Source: an uncultured Prevotella sp. (GTDB taxonomy: Bacteria > Bacteroidota > Bacteroidia > Bacteroidales > Bacteroidaceae). From it: a DNA stretch of 25,534 nucleotides. Shown here in pieces: positions 8,947 to 16,149 of this stretch. The translations under genes and the position numbers were made by a program. The DNA lies in the NCBI GenBank assembly GCA_938018155.1, contig CALIIG010000070.1, forward strand, positions 1-25,534, written 5' to 3'. Within the stretch, counting starts at the first letter, position 1. Each line of letters begins with the position of its first letter. The notes beneath the pieces were generated by a model. It was not told the origin of the DNA. It was given only the letters and a program-made list of their open reading frames with translations, and made no database searches.

Positions 8947-9579
8947 ATGAAAAAGTTATTCGTTTTTTCGCTTTTCATCCTGTGTTCGCTGGCAGCGGGA
9001 GCCAGGTCGATGGCCGAAATATGGAAACAGATGCCCGACTCGCTGATGCCATATATCGACCGTAATCATCGTAATGAGATGGTCGACTTCCTCCGTATGG
9101 GCCTGAAAGGCGATGTTGACAATCTTTTTGAATCGAAGAGCACGATGGATACGCTTACTGCTGATTTCATACAGGTAAGGGCAAGTGAGGCCCTGACGAT
9201 GCAGATTAAGCGATTGCCGGTAAACAACGACGACTCTATTCTTTGCGTTGTACGCACATGGCTGGGGCCTTCTCAATTCAGCAGCATACAGTTATACAGC
9301 GAAAACTGGCAGCCCCTGCAACAAAATGCACTGGGTACGGAAACGTTATCGTCGATGGTTTCCAGGCTTATATCCCGCCCTGAAGACATGGATGGACAGA
9401 AGTATGAGGAAATAAAATCGTCGTTCGACGTTCTGTTTCCCTATGCTTCCCTGTTTGCCGATAATGATAATCTGCAGTTATCGGTGAGCAATCCTAACAT
9501 TTTTGAAGATCAAAAAGCCTATTTTAATCAGATTAAAAGGTTAATAATATTAAAATGGGACGGCAACATATTTAAATAA
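8947..9579 (+). CDS. DUF3256 family exported protein
   Basis: This is a Bacteroidetes protein of unknown function. The 210-residue product begins with a clear signal peptide (MKKLFVFSLFILCSLAAGA, then RS), so it is exported; no lipobox cysteine is visible at the likely cleavage site. The mature N-terminus has the family signature EIWKQMPDSLMPYIDRNHRNEMVDFL, followed by a mixed, probably beta-rich domain. I use the ATG at 8947; the frame stays open upstream to a TTG at 8908, but that would bury the signal peptide behind a charged extension. It is a lone gene: a terminator lies about 107 bases downstream and the next gene has its own promoter. Confidence 0.85.
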   Translation: MKKLFVFSLFILCSLAAGARSMAEIWKQMPDSLMPYIDRNHRNEMVDFLRMGLKGDVDNLFESKSTMDTLTADFIQVRASEALTMQIKRLPVNNDDSILCVVRTWLGPSQFSSIQLYSENWQPLQQNALGTETLSSMVSRLISRPEDMDGQKYEEIKSSFDVLFPYASLFADNDNLQLSVSNPNIFEDQKAYFNQIKRLIILKWDGNIFK

Positions 9580-9685
9580 TTATAAAACAAAAAGTTCATT
9601 TTACGAGCTAAAACACTATATATAAATTATTTATTTAAATTTGCTGTGTGTTTTTCATGGTATTAGATTATTAAGGTTAAGTTTT

Positions 9686-9720
9686 GATTGGTTGTCGCGA
9701 TGACAGCCAATCTTTTTTTT
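9686..9720 (+). terminator. Rho-independent terminator
   Basis: GATTGGTTGTC pairs with GACAGCCAATC (one G-U pair) around a five-base loop and is followed by eight T. It probably ends the DUF3256 transcript, although it is over 100 bases past that stop codon, or a short RNA started near 9650. Confidence 0.85.
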
Positions 9721-9760
9721 AAATGTTTTTTACCTGCACCGTTTAGTTTTTCAGTTTTAA

Positions 9761-9793
9761 TTGGCGTTGTTACTCCTAAAAACAGTATCTTTG
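9761..9793 (+). promoter_or_regulatory. promoter of the nucleoside permease operon
   Basis: TATCTTTG at 9786-9793 is a perfect Bacteroidetes -7 box. Upstream, TTGG (9761-9764) stands 21 bases away as a weaker -33 element. Transcription would start near 9800, giving a leader of about 18 bases before the ATG at 9818. The box lies inside the longer upstream frame, which argues against earlier start codons. Confidence 0.7.
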
Positions 9794-9817
9794 CAGGTAA
9801 ATCAAAACAATGTAACA

Positions 9818-11071
9818 ATGAATTTGAAAGTACGCCTTGCCCTGATGAACTTTCTCCAGTTCGGAGTATGGGGAGCATATCTGACCTGTATGGGAATTTA
9901 TCTGAGCAATATTGGCATGGCCTCGCATATCGGACCTTTTTTTGCCATGCAGGGTATTGTGTCAATCTTTATGCCTGCCCTCATGGGGATTGTTGCTGAC
10001 CGCTGGATTCCCGCCCAGCGTTTGATGGGGTTCTGTCATCTTCTGGCCGGTGTGTTTATGTTTTCAGCCGCCTGGTATGGTCACACGCAAGGCTCGGGAA
10101 CACAGTTTTCAATCCTTTTCACGCTCTATTCGCTTAGTGTTGCCTTCTACATGCCCACACTGGCACTGAGCAATTCGGTTGCCTACAATGCTCTGTCGCG
10201 TGCCGGTTTGGACACGGTTAAGGACTTCCCGCCCATCCGTGTTTTCGGAACCATAGGTTTTATATGCGCTATGTGGTTTGTCGATATTATGGGCTTTAAG
10301 GCCAATGAAATACAGTTTGTTACAAGCGGAGCGATTAGTTTGATTCTGTTTTTCTACACATTCACGTTGCCCGAATGCCCGGTTTCTGAAAAGAAAGAGC
10401 ACAAATCGTTCGTCGATGCGCTCGGTTTGCAGGCCTTTTCACTTTTCAAACAGAAAAAAATGGCTGTGTTTTTCCTCTTCTCCATGCTCCTTGGCGTGAG
10501 CCTTCAAATTACTAATGGTTTTGCCACACCGTTTATAGAGAGCTTTGCAAAAATGCCGGAGTATGCCGAAACATTCGGTGTTAAGCACAGCGTTATTCTG
10601 TATTCTATTTCACAAATCAGCGAAACGCTCTGCATTCTGCTTATTCCTTTCCTCATGAAACGATACGGTATTAAGAACGTTATGCTCATAGCCATGTTTG
10701 CATGGGTGTTTCGTTTCGCCTTCCTTGGGGCAGGAAATCCGGGTGGTGGTGTATGGCTTTTCGTTGCCTCAATGGTTATTTATGGCGTGGCTTTCGACTT
10801 TTTCAACATCTCAGGCTCGCTGTTTGTCGACCAGTCTACCGACCCAAGCCTGCGCTCTTCAGCGCAAGGGCTGTTTATGTTAATGACTAACGGCCTGGGG
10901 GCAACAATAGGTTCGTTTGCTGCTCAGGCAGTAGTCGACCTGTATACTGACGCTTCAGGCGCGGTGGCATGGCAGTCGTGCTGGTATATTTTTGCCGCCT
11001 ATGCGTTAGGAGTAGGTTTTTCTTTTGCAGTCGTATTCAGGCCAAAGTATTTGGATCGCTCCAAAAAGTAG
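9818..11071 (+). CDS. nupG: nucleoside:proton symporter, NupG/XapB family (MFS)
   Basis: Inner-membrane permease that imports nucleosides with protons. The 417-residue sequence follows E. coli NupG closely through its length. Shared stretches are NFLQFGVWGAYL near the N-terminus, FMPALMGIVADRW, DFPPIRVFGTIGFICAMW, LFSMLLGVSLQITN, ISQISETLCILLIPFLMKRYGIKNVM and FDFFNISGSLFVD. About twelve hydrophobic segments are visible. The ATG at 9818 gives the normal family start (MNLKVRLALMNFLQF). It leads a run in which rsmE follows after 37 bases. Substrate range among nucleosides cannot be read from sequence. Confidence 0.93.
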   Translation: MNLKVRLALMNFLQFGVWGAYLTCMGIYLSNIGMASHIGPFFAMQGIVSIFMPALMGIVADRWIPAQRLMGFCHLLAGVFMFSAAWYGHTQGSGTQFSILFTLYSLSVAFYMPTLALSNSVAYNALSRAGLDTVKDFPPIRVFGTIGFICAMWFVDIMGFKANEIQFVTSGAISLILFFYTFTLPECPVSEKKEHKSFVDALGLQAFSLFKQKKMAVFFLFSMLLGVSLQITNGFATPFIESFAKMPEYAETFGVKHSVILYSISQISETLCILLIPFLMKRYGIKNVMLIAMFAWVFRFAFLGAGNPGGGVWLFVASMVIYGVAFDFFNISGSLFVDQSTDPSLRSSAQGLFMLMTNGLGATIGSFAAQAVVDLYTDASGAVAWQSCWYIFAAYALGVGFSFAVVFRPKYLDRSKK

Positions 11072-11108
11072 TCGTTATTGAGCCGATTGGGTCTTGTAAG
11101 TTCAGCGT

Positions 11109-11831
11109 ATGAAAGAGGCAAGATACTTCTATGTTCCCGATGCGTGCGACCATCAGGAGTTGCCTGAAGAGGAGGCACAGCATGCCATAAAAGTGCTGCG
11201 ACTTTCAGAAGGCGACGAAATTTTCCTGATGGACGGGTGTGGAACGTTTTATCGTGCAACGGTAAGCCTGGTATCCAAAAGGCACTGCATGTATTCAATA
11301 GCCGGTACTTTGCCACAGGAAAAGGCGTGGCGGGGGCATATTCACCTTGCTATTGCTCCCACAAAAATGATGGAACGCATGGAGTGGCTTGCAGAAAAGG
11401 CTGCCGAAATAGGTTTCGACGAATTGTCGTTCCTGAATTGCAAGTTCTCCGAACGCCACCAAATACGTATTGATCGCATTGATAAAATTGTGGTTGCAGC
11501 CACAAAACAAAGTCGCAAGCCGTGGAAACCGCAGGTGAATGACATTTGTAGTTTTGATGATTTCGTCAGGCAACCACACGACGGTCGCAAGTATATTGCT
11601 CATTGTTACAACGAAATTGAGCGGAAAGACTTTTTTAATCATATTCAGTCATTGCCGCCGGATGAAAACCTTACCGTGCTTATTGGTCCCGAAGGCGACT
11701 TTTCTATTGACGAGGTAAGGCTTGCAATGGCAAACGGTTACGAATCAATAACGCTTGGAAACAGCAGGCTTCGTACCGAAACGGCGGGATTGATGGGCGT
11801 GGCAATGGCCCAGATTACAAAACGAAAATAA
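11109..11831 (+). CDS. rsmE: 16S rRNA (uracil1498-N3)-methyltransferase
   Basis: SPOUT-class methyltransferase that modifies U1498 of 16S rRNA using S-adenosylmethionine. The 240-residue length is normal. The N-terminal part holds the PUA-like RNA-binding domain (EEAQHAIKVLRLSEGD). EWLAEKAAEIGFDEL (about 92-106) and KQSRKPW are typical. The trefoil-knot cofactor site is seen as LIGPEGDFS (about 191-199) and LGNSRLRTETA (about 216-226). The gap to the next gene is 12 bases, so it is co-transcribed with the DUF4836 lipoprotein. Confidence 0.95.
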   Translation: MKEARYFYVPDACDHQELPEEEAQHAIKVLRLSEGDEIFLMDGCGTFYRATVSLVSKRHCMYSIAGTLPQEKAWRGHIHLAIAPTKMMERMEWLAEKAAEIGFDELSFLNCKFSERHQIRIDRIDKIVVAATKQSRKPWKPQVNDICSFDDFVRQPHDGRKYIAHCYNEIERKDFFNHIQSLPPDENLTVLIGPEGDFSIDEVRLAMANGYESITLGNSRLRTETAGLMGVAMAQITKRK

Positions 11832-11843
11832 CAATATTATAAT

Positions 11844-13196
11844 ATGGTAAAAGCTATCGGTAAATGTTTTAAGGTTGTTACTTTGGTGGCAATGTTTTCT
11901 TTTGCCTTCATTTTCAGCTCGTGTTCGGGCGACGATTATATCAATGCCATTCCCGAATCAAGCACTTTACTGATTTCGACAAACACGGCAAAGTTCAGCG
12001 GAGTAGGCAGCCAGCATCTGCTTAAATCGCTTCTCCATATCAGCAACATTGATAAAACCGGACTCGATTTGTCAGCCAATGTTTACTTTTTCGAAGATGC
12101 GCGCTTCAATATTGGCCTTTGTGCAAAGGTAAGCGACGGCGATAAGCTTGCAGATATGCTTCAGCAGGCAGGCTGCTCAGTTGAGAAAAAGCGCGGTTTT
12201 CGCTTTGCCGTTATCCCGGGAAACTGGGTAATCGGGTTCTCCGATGTGTCAGTTTTACTGATGGGTCCTGTTGTTCCTGCGGCTCAAAATGACATGAAAG
12301 TGCAAATGTCGCAATATCTGAAACAAAATGAAGACGACGGTATTAAGGGAACTCCCATAATGGAACGTCTGCAAACCATTGACGCACCCATGGCACTTGT
12401 TTGCCAGGCGCAGGCACTTCCTGAACAGTTTGTAACGCCTTTTACGGTTGGCGCGCCCCGCGATGCTGATCCTTCAGACATTATGATTGCGGCATCGATG
12501 GAGGTTAAAAACGGCAGATTGATCATCAATGGACAAACATTTTCGTTCAAGAAACCGATAGACACAGCCTTGCAAAAGGCCCAACAAACCTATCGTCCCA
12601 TAAAGGGAAGTTATGTAAAAAGCATGTCAGCCGATGATGCCATGGGGCTGTTTATGAATGTTGACGGTAAGAATTTCCACAAAATTATACGACAAAATCA
12701 AGGTATTTCAGCCATGCTCACAGGTATCAATACGGCTATTGATATGGATAATATTATCAAAAGTATCAATGGTGACATGGTATTGATAGCTTCGGACTTG
12801 AGTAAAGGCCGTCTGCAAATGTTGATGGTTGCCCAACTTGGCAATGCCAACTGGTTGAAAGATGTGTCGTATTGGAAGGAGAGTGTGCCGCAGGGAGGGC
12901 GCATTGCTGACTGGGGCAAGAACTGTTTTTATTATACAGGCAATCAAACAACATATTATTTTGGTGTAACCAACGACATGCAGTATATGAGTGGAGGCTC
13001 ACGTGAGGCTGCCTTAAAAAGCGTTTGTCCGGGCAATCATCCTATAAGTGCTGATCTTCAACAGCTTATTATAGGAAAGAAACTGGTTATGCTTATTAAC
13101 TTCGGCACGTTTAAAGACGAAAAGGCACAGGCTGTAACGGCTATGTTGAAACCGTTATTCGGTAATCTCAACACCATTGTTTATATGATGAAATAA
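11844..13196 (+). CDS. DUF4836 family lipoprotein
   Basis: This is a 450-residue protein of a Bacteroidetes family of unknown function. The N-terminus is a lipoprotein signal: basic start, hydrophobic stretch, then FSSC with the lipidated cysteine at C27. SGDD follows directly. Acidic residues just after the cysteine resemble the surface-export signal described for Bacteroidetes lipoproteins, so display on the cell surface is possible but inferred. The mature part starts with YINAIPESSTLLISTN, typical of the family, and has no membrane segments. It is followed after 21 bases by an ABC ATPase and permease pair, which suggests, without proving, a link to envelope transport. Confidence 0.85.
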   Translation: MVKAIGKCFKVVTLVAMFSFAFIFSSCSGDDYINAIPESSTLLISTNTAKFSGVGSQHLLKSLLHISNIDKTGLDLSANVYFFEDARFNIGLCAKVSDGDKLADMLQQAGCSVEKKRGFRFAVIPGNWVIGFSDVSVLLMGPVVPAAQNDMKVQMSQYLKQNEDDGIKGTPIMERLQTIDAPMALVCQAQALPEQFVTPFTVGAPRDADPSDIMIAASMEVKNGRLIINGQTFSFKKPIDTALQKAQQTYRPIKGSYVKSMSADDAMGLFMNVDGKNFHKIIRQNQGISAMLTGINTAIDMDNIIKSINGDMVLIASDLSKGRLQMLMVAQLGNANWLKDVSYWKESVPQGGRIADWGKNCFYYTGNQTTYYFGVTNDMQYMSGGSREAALKSVCPGNHPISADLQQLIIGKKLVMLINFGTFKDEKAQAVTAMLKPLFGNLNTIVYMMK

Positions 13197-13217
13197 AATA
13201 AAGACATTCATAATCTT

Positions 13218-13862
13218 ATGAACAGGATACAATTTTGTTCTGTAATTCCTGAAGTTTTCTCTCATCAGGGAAACCTCAGTTCGGAAATTTGGAACACTGA
13301 AGTTTGTCTTGAAAAAGGACATTTATATCTTATTGAGGCCGACTCAGGGAAAGGAAAAAGCACATTTTGCAGTTATATTGTAGGTTATCGGCACGATTAT
13401 AGCGGGCAGGTTTTGTTTGACAGTAACGATACAAAGGACTTTAAGGTTAAACAATGGGTAGATATTCGAAAGGTCCATATCAGCCATTTGTTTCAGGAAT
13501 TAAGGCTCTTTCCTGAGCTTACAGCCTTTGAAAACGTGCAGATAAAAAACAAATTGACGAATTTTAAAAGCGAAAAGCAAATAGCCGAATGGTTTGAAGC
13601 ACTGGGAATTGCAGACAAAATGAATGATAAAACAGGCCGTATGTCGTTCGGGCAACAGCAGCGTGTGGCCATGATTCGGGCTTTGGTGCAACCGTTCGAC
13701 TTCATTATCGTTGACGAACCCATATCTCATCTCGACGACACTAATGCAGAGACGATGGGACAAATTATGATGAACGAAGCACAAAAACAAGGTGCCGGGG
13801 TTATTGTTACAAGCATTGGCAAGCACATGAACCTCAATTACGAACGAACTTTTAAGTTATAA
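13218..13862 (+). CDS. ABC transporter ATP-binding protein with divergent motifs
   Basis: ATPase of about 214 residues, probably driving the permease encoded next. Walker A is EADSGKGKST (about 40-49): the usual first Gly is Ala, but the GKST core is kept. The Q-loop Gln is at about 93 (HLFQEL). The signature is MSFGQQQRV (about 142-150) instead of LSGGQQQR. Walker B with the catalytic Glu is FIIVDEP (162-168), followed by the D-loop SHLDD. A candidate switch His is H203 in TSIGKH, not in the usual T-H position. All core catalytic residues are present, so activity is likely. Size and partner fit the LolD/MacB-type group. It ends one base before the permease gene. Confidence 0.88.
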   Translation: MNRIQFCSVIPEVFSHQGNLSSEIWNTEVCLEKGHLYLIEADSGKGKSTFCSYIVGYRHDYSGQVLFDSNDTKDFKVKQWVDIRKVHISHLFQELRLFPELTAFENVQIKNKLTNFKSEKQIAEWFEALGIADKMNDKTGRMSFGQQQRVAMIRALVQPFDFIIVDEPISHLDDTNAETMGQIMMNEAQKQGAGVIVTSIGKHMNLNYERTFKL

Positions 13863-13863
13863 A

Positions 13864-15057
13864 ATGATCTGGAAATTATTAAGACAACATATCAGTATTC
13901 CACAATTCATCGGCTTTTTCTTTGCCAACCTCTTCGGAATGCTTATTGTTTTGCTCGGCTTTCAATTCTATAAGGATGTAGCTCCTGTCTTTACTTCTGA
14001 AGATTCGTTTATGAAATCCGACTATCTTATTATTAACAAGAAGATAGGTACCGGCAGTACTATATCGGGACGCTCCAATTCTTTCACACAAAATGAGTTT
14101 GAAAATATAGCCGAACAGCCTTTTACGAACAAGGTTGGTAAGTTTACTTCTACCGAATATCAGGTGGATGCGCACATGGGAATAGCCGGAACGAACGTGC
14201 TAAACTCGGAGCTTTTCTTTGAGAGTATTCCAGACGAGTTCGTGGATGCTTCTAAAAACAATTGGAAATTTAATCCTGGCGACCACGTTGTTCCTATTAT
14301 TTTACCGCGCACTTACATCGCCATGTATAACTTTGGATTTGCTCAAAGCCACTCGTTACCAAAGATAAGCGACGGACTTGTGGGTATGATCGACTTTGAT
14401 ATATTTATACAAGGCAATGGCCATAAGCAATCTTTCAAAGGGAAAGTCATCGGTTTTTCAAACAGAATAAGTACTATTCTTGTGCCCCAATCGTTTATGG
14501 ACTGGAGCAATAACTATTTTGCACCGGGACAAAAAGGCGAGCCAACCCGCCTGATTATTGACGCAAACAGCTCGGCCGACGGCAAATTGACGAAGTATTT
14601 TGACAAGAAAGGCTACGAGGTTGAGGACAATAAGATGCAGGTTGAGAAAACAACCTACTTCCTTCGACTAATGGTTTCAATGGTCATTGCGGTGGGATTG
14701 GTAATATCTTTGCTCAGTTTTTATATCCTGATGTTGAGTATTTATCTGTTGGTTCAAAAGAATTCATCAAAACTTGAAAACCTTCTTCTGATAGGATATG
14801 GACCTAATCAGGTTGCCCGCCCATACCAAATACTTACAATTAGTTTAAATATTGGCGTACTTTTATTGGCTTGGGGCGTTTTGTTTTTTGTGCGAAGCTA
14901 TTACATGAACATCATCGAGACCCTGTTTCCAGACTTAGATGATAGCAGCATGATGCCGGCATTGGGCTTAGGAATAATCCTTTTCCTGGTGGTTAGCATC
15001 TGTAATATCATGGTCATTAAGCACAAAATAGTGTGTATTTGGAAAAGAAAAGAGTAG
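13864..15057 (+). CDS. ABC transporter permease, FtsX/MacB-like (four membrane helices)
   Basis: The 397-residue protein has one membrane helix near the N-terminus (about 14-36), a large extracytoplasmic domain (about 37-262), and three more helices (about 266-298, 317-343 and 362-388). This is the arrangement of MacB, LolC/E and FtsX permeases, which move or act on substrates at the outer face of the inner membrane rather than through it. A cytoplasmic loop after helix two carries QKNSSKLENLLLIGYGPNQV, similar to the LRxxG region of this group. It starts one base after the ATPase gene, so the two are surely made together. The substrate is unknown; the adjacent lipoprotein is one candidate partner. 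Confidence 0.85.
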   Translation: MIWKLLRQHISIPQFIGFFFANLFGMLIVLLGFQFYKDVAPVFTSEDSFMKSDYLIINKKIGTGSTISGRSNSFTQNEFENIAEQPFTNKVGKFTSTEYQVDAHMGIAGTNVLNSELFFESIPDEFVDASKNNWKFNPGDHVVPIILPRTYIAMYNFGFAQSHSLPKISDGLVGMIDFDIFIQGNGHKQSFKGKVIGFSNRISTILVPQSFMDWSNNYFAPGQKGEPTRLIIDANSSADGKLTKYFDKKGYEVEDNKMQVEKTTYFLRLMVSMVIAVGLVISLLSFYILMLSIYLLVQKNSSKLENLLLIGYGPNQVARPYQILTISLNIGVLLLAWGVLFFVRSYYMNIIETLFPDLDDSSMMPALGLGIILFLVVSICNIMVIKHKIVCIWKRKE

Positions 15058-15061
15058 CCTT

Positions 15062-15940
15062 ATGCAAATTAACACTCAAAAACAATACAATCATTACATC
15101 GTCAATGAGCCGTCAGAACTTCTCAACTGGCTCATAACCAATCTGCCTGATAGCCGTTCAAAGATTAAGGCTACATTGACCGGACGGGGTATTAAGGTTG
15201 ACGGGAAGATTGTTACACAATTCGATTATCCCCTGAAAAAAGGCACAAAGATAGCCGTTAGCAAAACAAAGCAGAATAATCTGTTTAAGAATCGCTACGT
15301 GAAATTAGTGTACGAAGACCGCCATTTGGTTGTAATCGAAAAGAAACCAGGCATTCTTTCCATGGCGGCAGGGCACAGTACGCTGAACGTTAAAACCGTT
15401 CTCGATAATTATTTTAAACAGAACAGGCAGAAGTGTCAGGCACATGTTGTGCACCGTCTTGACAGAGAAACCAGCGGTTTAATGATTTATGCCAAGGACA
15501 AACAAACCGAATTGGCTCTCGAAGCCGATTGGCACAATATTGTTTTTGACCGTCGTTATATCGCCGTTCTTTCAGGTGAAGTTGAAGATGACGAGGGAAC
15601 TATTGCCAGTTGGTTAAGGGATAACAAGGCCTATATTACATACAGCAGCCCTGTTGACAATGGCGGCAAGTATGCTGTAACGCATTTTCATGTGCTGAAA
15701 AGGGGCTACGAACACAGCCTTGTTGAGTTTAAGTTGGAAACAGGACGTAAGAATCAGATTCGCGTTCACGCAGCAGACATGGGACATCCTGTTTGTGGCG
15801 ACATGAAATATGGAAATGGCGATGACCCCATCGGACGCTTATGCCTGCATGCTTACATGCTTTGTTTCTACCATCCAGTCAATCATCGTCCCATGGAATT
15901 TACGACAGACATACCACAAACTTTCCGTAAGTTATTCTGA
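15062..15940 (+). CDS. RluA family pseudouridine synthase
   Basis: Converts specific uridines to pseudouridine in rRNA or tRNA. The 292-residue protein has an N-terminal S4-like RNA-binding region (about 15-70, with SKIKATLTGRGIKVDGK). The catalytic domain follows with the RluA-type motif HRLDRETSGLM at about 131-141, where D134 is the nucleophilic aspartate. LETGRKNQIRVHAADMGHPVCGDMKYG carries the conserved Arg and the late family motif. Which base it modifies (RluA, RluC or RluD type) cannot be told from this sequence. It starts four bases after the permease gene and is likely the last large gene of that transcript. Confidence 0.92.
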   Translation: MQINTQKQYNHYIVNEPSELLNWLITNLPDSRSKIKATLTGRGIKVDGKIVTQFDYPLKKGTKIAVSKTKQNNLFKNRYVKLVYEDRHLVVIEKKPGILSMAAGHSTLNVKTVLDNYFKQNRQKCQAHVVHRLDRETSGLMIYAKDKQTELALEADWHNIVFDRRYIAVLSGEVEDDEGTIASWLRDNKAYITYSSPVDNGGKYAVTHFHVLKRGYEHSLVEFKLETGRKNQIRVHAADMGHPVCGDMKYGNGDDPIGRLCLHAYMLCFYHPVNHRPMEFTTDIPQTFRKLF

Positions 15941-15985
15941 TTATTTTATTAACACGTTCTCAAAACGTTTTTGATATTTACAAAT

Positions 15986-16141
15986 ATGGACAATAATTTT
16001 GTATATTACTTGTTTGTTCTGATTGCTCTTGTTGCAGGAATCGTTATTGTTAAAAAGGTAACAAGCTGCCTGATCAAAACTATTGCCTTGCTGGTTATCA
16101 TAGGCATGCTTGTTCTTTTGTATTTTAAATATTTGGGTTAA
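15986..16141 (+). CDS. 51-residue two-helix membrane peptide, function unknown
   Basis: A short frame with an ATG at 15986 and TAA at 16139-16141. The product has two hydrophobic segments (about residues 5-22 and 29-48) around a short basic turn, KKVTSC, with a basic, aromatic end. Such a composition over the whole length is unlikely in noncoding DNA. The frame fills the space exactly up to the converging gene, whose end is eight bases away. No family is recognised. It may be read through from the pseudouridine synthase 45 bases upstream; I see no clear promoter. Confidence 0.65.
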   Translation: MDNNFVYYLFVLIALVAGIVIVKKVTSCLIKTIALLVIIGMLVLLYFKYLG

Positions 16142-16149
16142 GCCTTTAA

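Noticed and set aside
9761..9817. Longer N-terminus for the nucleoside permease from an upstream start
   Set aside because: The extra residues do not match the NupG family start, and the promoter box TATCTTTG lies inside that stretch.
11578..11590. Third copy of the GC-rich element core (ACGACGGTCGC) inside rsmE
   Set aside because: A single short match in coding sequence with no neighbouring cores at 22-23 bp; likely chance.
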